Assembly (NCBI GenBank): GCA_009763385.1
Contig: CM019825.1
Location: forward strand, 19,707,499 to 19,771,498
Origin: Coix lacryma-jobi var. lacryma-jobi
Lineage: Eukaryota > Streptophyta > Magnoliopsida > Poales > Poaceae
Direction: 5' to 3'
Length of the DNA: 64,000 nt
Position 1 is the stretch's first letter. Each line of letters begins with the position of its first letter. The notes beneath the pieces were generated by a model. The model made no database searches. It saw only the letters and a program-made list of their open reading frames with translations, and was not told the DNA's origin. Position numbers and translations under genes: made by a program. This document shows positions 61,533 through 64,000 of the stretch, piece after piece.

Positions 61533-64000
61533 ATGGCGGGCAGGCACAAAGACGTTGTCTGGGAGCATGGTGAAAATCTCGCTCCCGGGTGGCGGTGCAA
61601 TTATTGTCACCTGACAAAAGGGGGCGGTGGTGCAACAAGATTGAAGCAGCATTTGGCAGCGCGCGGGACGGAGGTTGTGCATTGTAGCCGTGTGCCACCA
61701 GAGGTGCGCGAGTATTTCCAGAGAGAGCTTGACCGCGCCAAGAAGGCGACGGCGGACCGAGCTCGGCAAAGGCTCGCACAACAAAGAGTTGCACAGGAGG
61801 GGAACAATCCCATTAATGATGATGAGTATGAGGCTCAGATGGAGGCTGCCCTACAACAGTCGAGAGCTGAATATGAGTATCAACAGAGTGTGCAGGATAG
61901 AGGCGGTAATTACGAGCGTGGAGGGGGTAGTTCTCGTGCAGGTGGTAGTGGTGGTGGAGGTGGGGGTGGTGGCAGTGGAGGTCCCCGTGGTGGGAATCCT
62001 TTTTCGAGGATGTTCAGAAGATCGGGATCACAGAGGGAGACACCTGTGGAGGTGGAAGACTACAATGTGGCATCCGGTGGCAGGACAAGAATGGTACAAC
62101 AAAGGATTGATACAGGGCGCTGGACCCAGAAGGGAAAAAATGCAAAGGAAGCCATCGGTAAAGCTTGGGCAAAATTTTACCATCATGCAGGAATACCGGG
62201 ACGGAATGCGGACAGCCCGTACTTTGTTGGTGCTGTCCGAGAGACGCAGAAGTGGGGTAAGTACCTATAACTACAAACAGGTTTCAACTTATGTATCGTT
62301 CCATGTTCTTATTAATTGCTTATGGTTACAGGTGAAGGCATCTTGTCCCCCACTGGAAAGGAAATTGATGGGAAGTACCTTGATCAAAATGTGAAAGACT
62401 TGAAGGAGAGGTACGCAAAGTTTCAGAAAGAGTGGCCCACGTTTGGCGTCTCGCTGATGTGTGATTCTTGGACTGGCCCCACAAAAATGAATGTTGTGAA
62501 CTTTCTTATTTATTGCAACGGGGTCACATGGTTTCACAGCTCTGTCGATGCAACTGGGAAAAGTCAAGATGCGAACTATTTATTGAGGGTAAGTCATTAC
62601 AGTTGTCATGTTATTATTTTTAGTTATATTCATGCATATATAATATACGTTATGACTGTTTTCAGGAGATTCGGAAGGTGGTGATGGACATTGGCGCGGA
62701 GAATGTTGTCCATGTGATCACTGACAATGGCGCCAACTACAAGAAAGCGTGCAGCTTGTTGAAGCTTGAGTTCAAGCATATTTGTTGGATGCCTTGTCTG
62801 GCACACACCATTAATTTAATGCTAAAGGATATCGGTCAAAGGAGTGATCATTCAGGTATGATATCCGCATGCAAGCGCATATCTAATTGGTTGTACAACC
62901 ATACTCAGTTGCATAATATGATGAAGAGAGCAATTGGTGGTGAGTTGGTCAAATGGAATGCCACTAGATTTGGGACCAACTACATGTTCATGGAGTCATT
63001 TAACCGAAGACGTGAGAAGTTCATGCAGTGGATGGCATCTACAGATTTTTTGGAGAGCAAGTGGGCAAAAACCGAAGAAGGTAGATTTGCCCATGCCAGG
63101 TTGTCGAGTCTACAGTGGTGGGAGGGATTGGAGTATATCATCAACATTGTACAACCGATTTACAGGTTCCTTCGGTTCGCTGATGAAGCCAAGCACCCCA
63201 ACATTTGTGAAGTTGTGTATCAATTCCAGAATTGCAAGTCGGAGATGGAGTCTTTTTTTGGAAGAAATACGCACACATGGAATGAGTACAAAGAGATTTT
63301 GGATAAAAGGATATCTGACGTGTACATAGGGACGTACGTGGGGCCAGGTATGAGTTCCTCCATGTTCAATTGAATTCCATATTTACCATATTGAACATTT
63401 TCTGGATGCTCAATTCAATTCCATGTTGCAGCTGCCGTGCTGAATCCTAAGCTCTCGTACACACTGGATCCAACTGCAACAATGTTCGCTGGCCTGAAGG
63501 ACGCATTTCAGGAGATGACAGATGTGCAGAGCGCCGTGCAGGCTTTGCAGGAGGCTGAGGTCTTTCGCCAGAAGGTTGGTGAGTTTGGCTCAGAGCTAGC
63601 TCACAAAATGGCCATGGATCCAAGAACATCCCCATGTAAGAGTACTTTGTCATTCCATTTAGTTATGCATATTGGAACATGTAGCTAACATAATGTGTTC
63701 CACTTGCAGCGGCCTGGTGGATGATCTTTGGTAAAGACACTCCAAATTTGCAGCGCCTAGCTTTGCGGCTTGTTTCACAATGTATGTCCTCCAGTGGATG
63801 CGAGCGGAACTGGAGTACTTTTGCCTTGCTGCATACGAAGGTCCGCAATCGGCTCTCGCACAAGAAACTGAACAAGCTTGTTTATGTCAATTACAACCTT
63901 CAGCTGCGACTTGCGGATGCCAACCCACCAAGGCTTGATGACGACGATTTTATTGACCGGTTCGCCGAAGTCTCATTCTATGATCGGACCAATCCGCTTA
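61533..64000 (+). CDS. hAT transposase (BED finger, DUF659, C-terminal dimerisation domain), 3' end outside window
   Basis: Exons: 61533-62256, 62332-62588, 62666-63347, 63432-63635, 63710 to beyond 64000; phases fit at every GT-AG junction. A further intron in the 5' UTR (61255-61525) ends just before the ATG. Exon 1 has a BED zinc finger (WRCNYCHLTK ... LKQHLAARGTEVVHC) and a Gly-rich linker. Exons 2-3 have the DUF659 region (LMCDSWTGPTKMNVVNFLIY; ITDNGANYKKACSLL; PCLAHTINLML) with the expected catalytic Asp residues. Exon 5 has the hAT dimerisation motif (SSGCERNWSTFALLHTKVRN). No lesion is seen in about 715 codons, so the element may be recent or active. Confidence 0.88.

Larger units (their letters stand above)
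60763..64000 (+). mobile_element. hAT-superfamily DNA transposon, 5' part
   Basis: The probable left end is CAGGGTTTTTTTTACCG at 60763; many hAT ends begin CAGGG or similar, and an 8-bp duplication would be gtctgttg. The subterminal region has many GGTTACC/GGTAACC words in both orientations (60778-60860, 61137-61235). The transposase gene follows with a 5' UTR intron. The right end is outside the window. Confidence 0.8.

Overview
The window is nuclear DNA of a grass, probably a panicoid. It has multi-exon GT-AG genes, GC-rich coding exons in an AT-rich intergenic background, Stowaway- and Tourist-like MITEs, grass LTR retrotransposons and a plant hAT element. All coordinates, exon joins and similarity statements were read by eye; no alignment or database search was run.

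Layout. 1-12323: most of a Tat-lineage Ty3/gypsy element resembling maize Grande, with decayed gag-pol, two tandem arrays, a broken antisense gene and a 639-bp 3' LTR; its 5' end is outside the window. 12324-17330: gene-free DNA holding a badly decayed minus-strand gypsy relic and a 190-bp duplication. 17331-19260: a MITE, then an intact intronless type III polyketide synthase gene with a TATA box. 19905-54301 (minus strand): one UvrD/Rep-type DNA helicase gene of the plant SRS2-like family. I can join 31 exons in frame into about 1,186 residues. It is stretched to 34 kb by three Ty1/copia insertions (called B, C and A in transcription order), each in a different intron and each with a perfect 5-bp target-site duplication. 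54518-60051: MITEs, a microsatellite and a probable 3.4-kb solo LTR. 60763-64000: the 5' part of a hAT transposon whose transposase reads cleanly across five exons up to the window edge.

The most unusual structure is element A (23856-32371). Its outer LTRs match and are flanked by ATAAA on both sides, so it behaves as one insertion. Inside it, 27169-32074 is a near-identical inverted copy of 36681-41585. That copy carries the 3' part and 3' LTR of neighbour B, then about 2.2 kb of the host helicase gene including exons 17 and 18 with their introns, then the 5' LTR and start of gag of neighbour C, before returning to a copia 3' end. The simplest reading is a read-through RNA that began in B, ran through host exons into C, was reverse transcribed with template switching, and re-inserted antisense into the same gene. 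The result is a 4.9-kb-arm inverted repeat in the helicase pre-mRNA, with exon 19 in the loop.

A second point of interest is that the antisense protein of the Grande-like element begins M-ARSKQTAR, matching seven of the first eight residues of the mature histone H3 tail.
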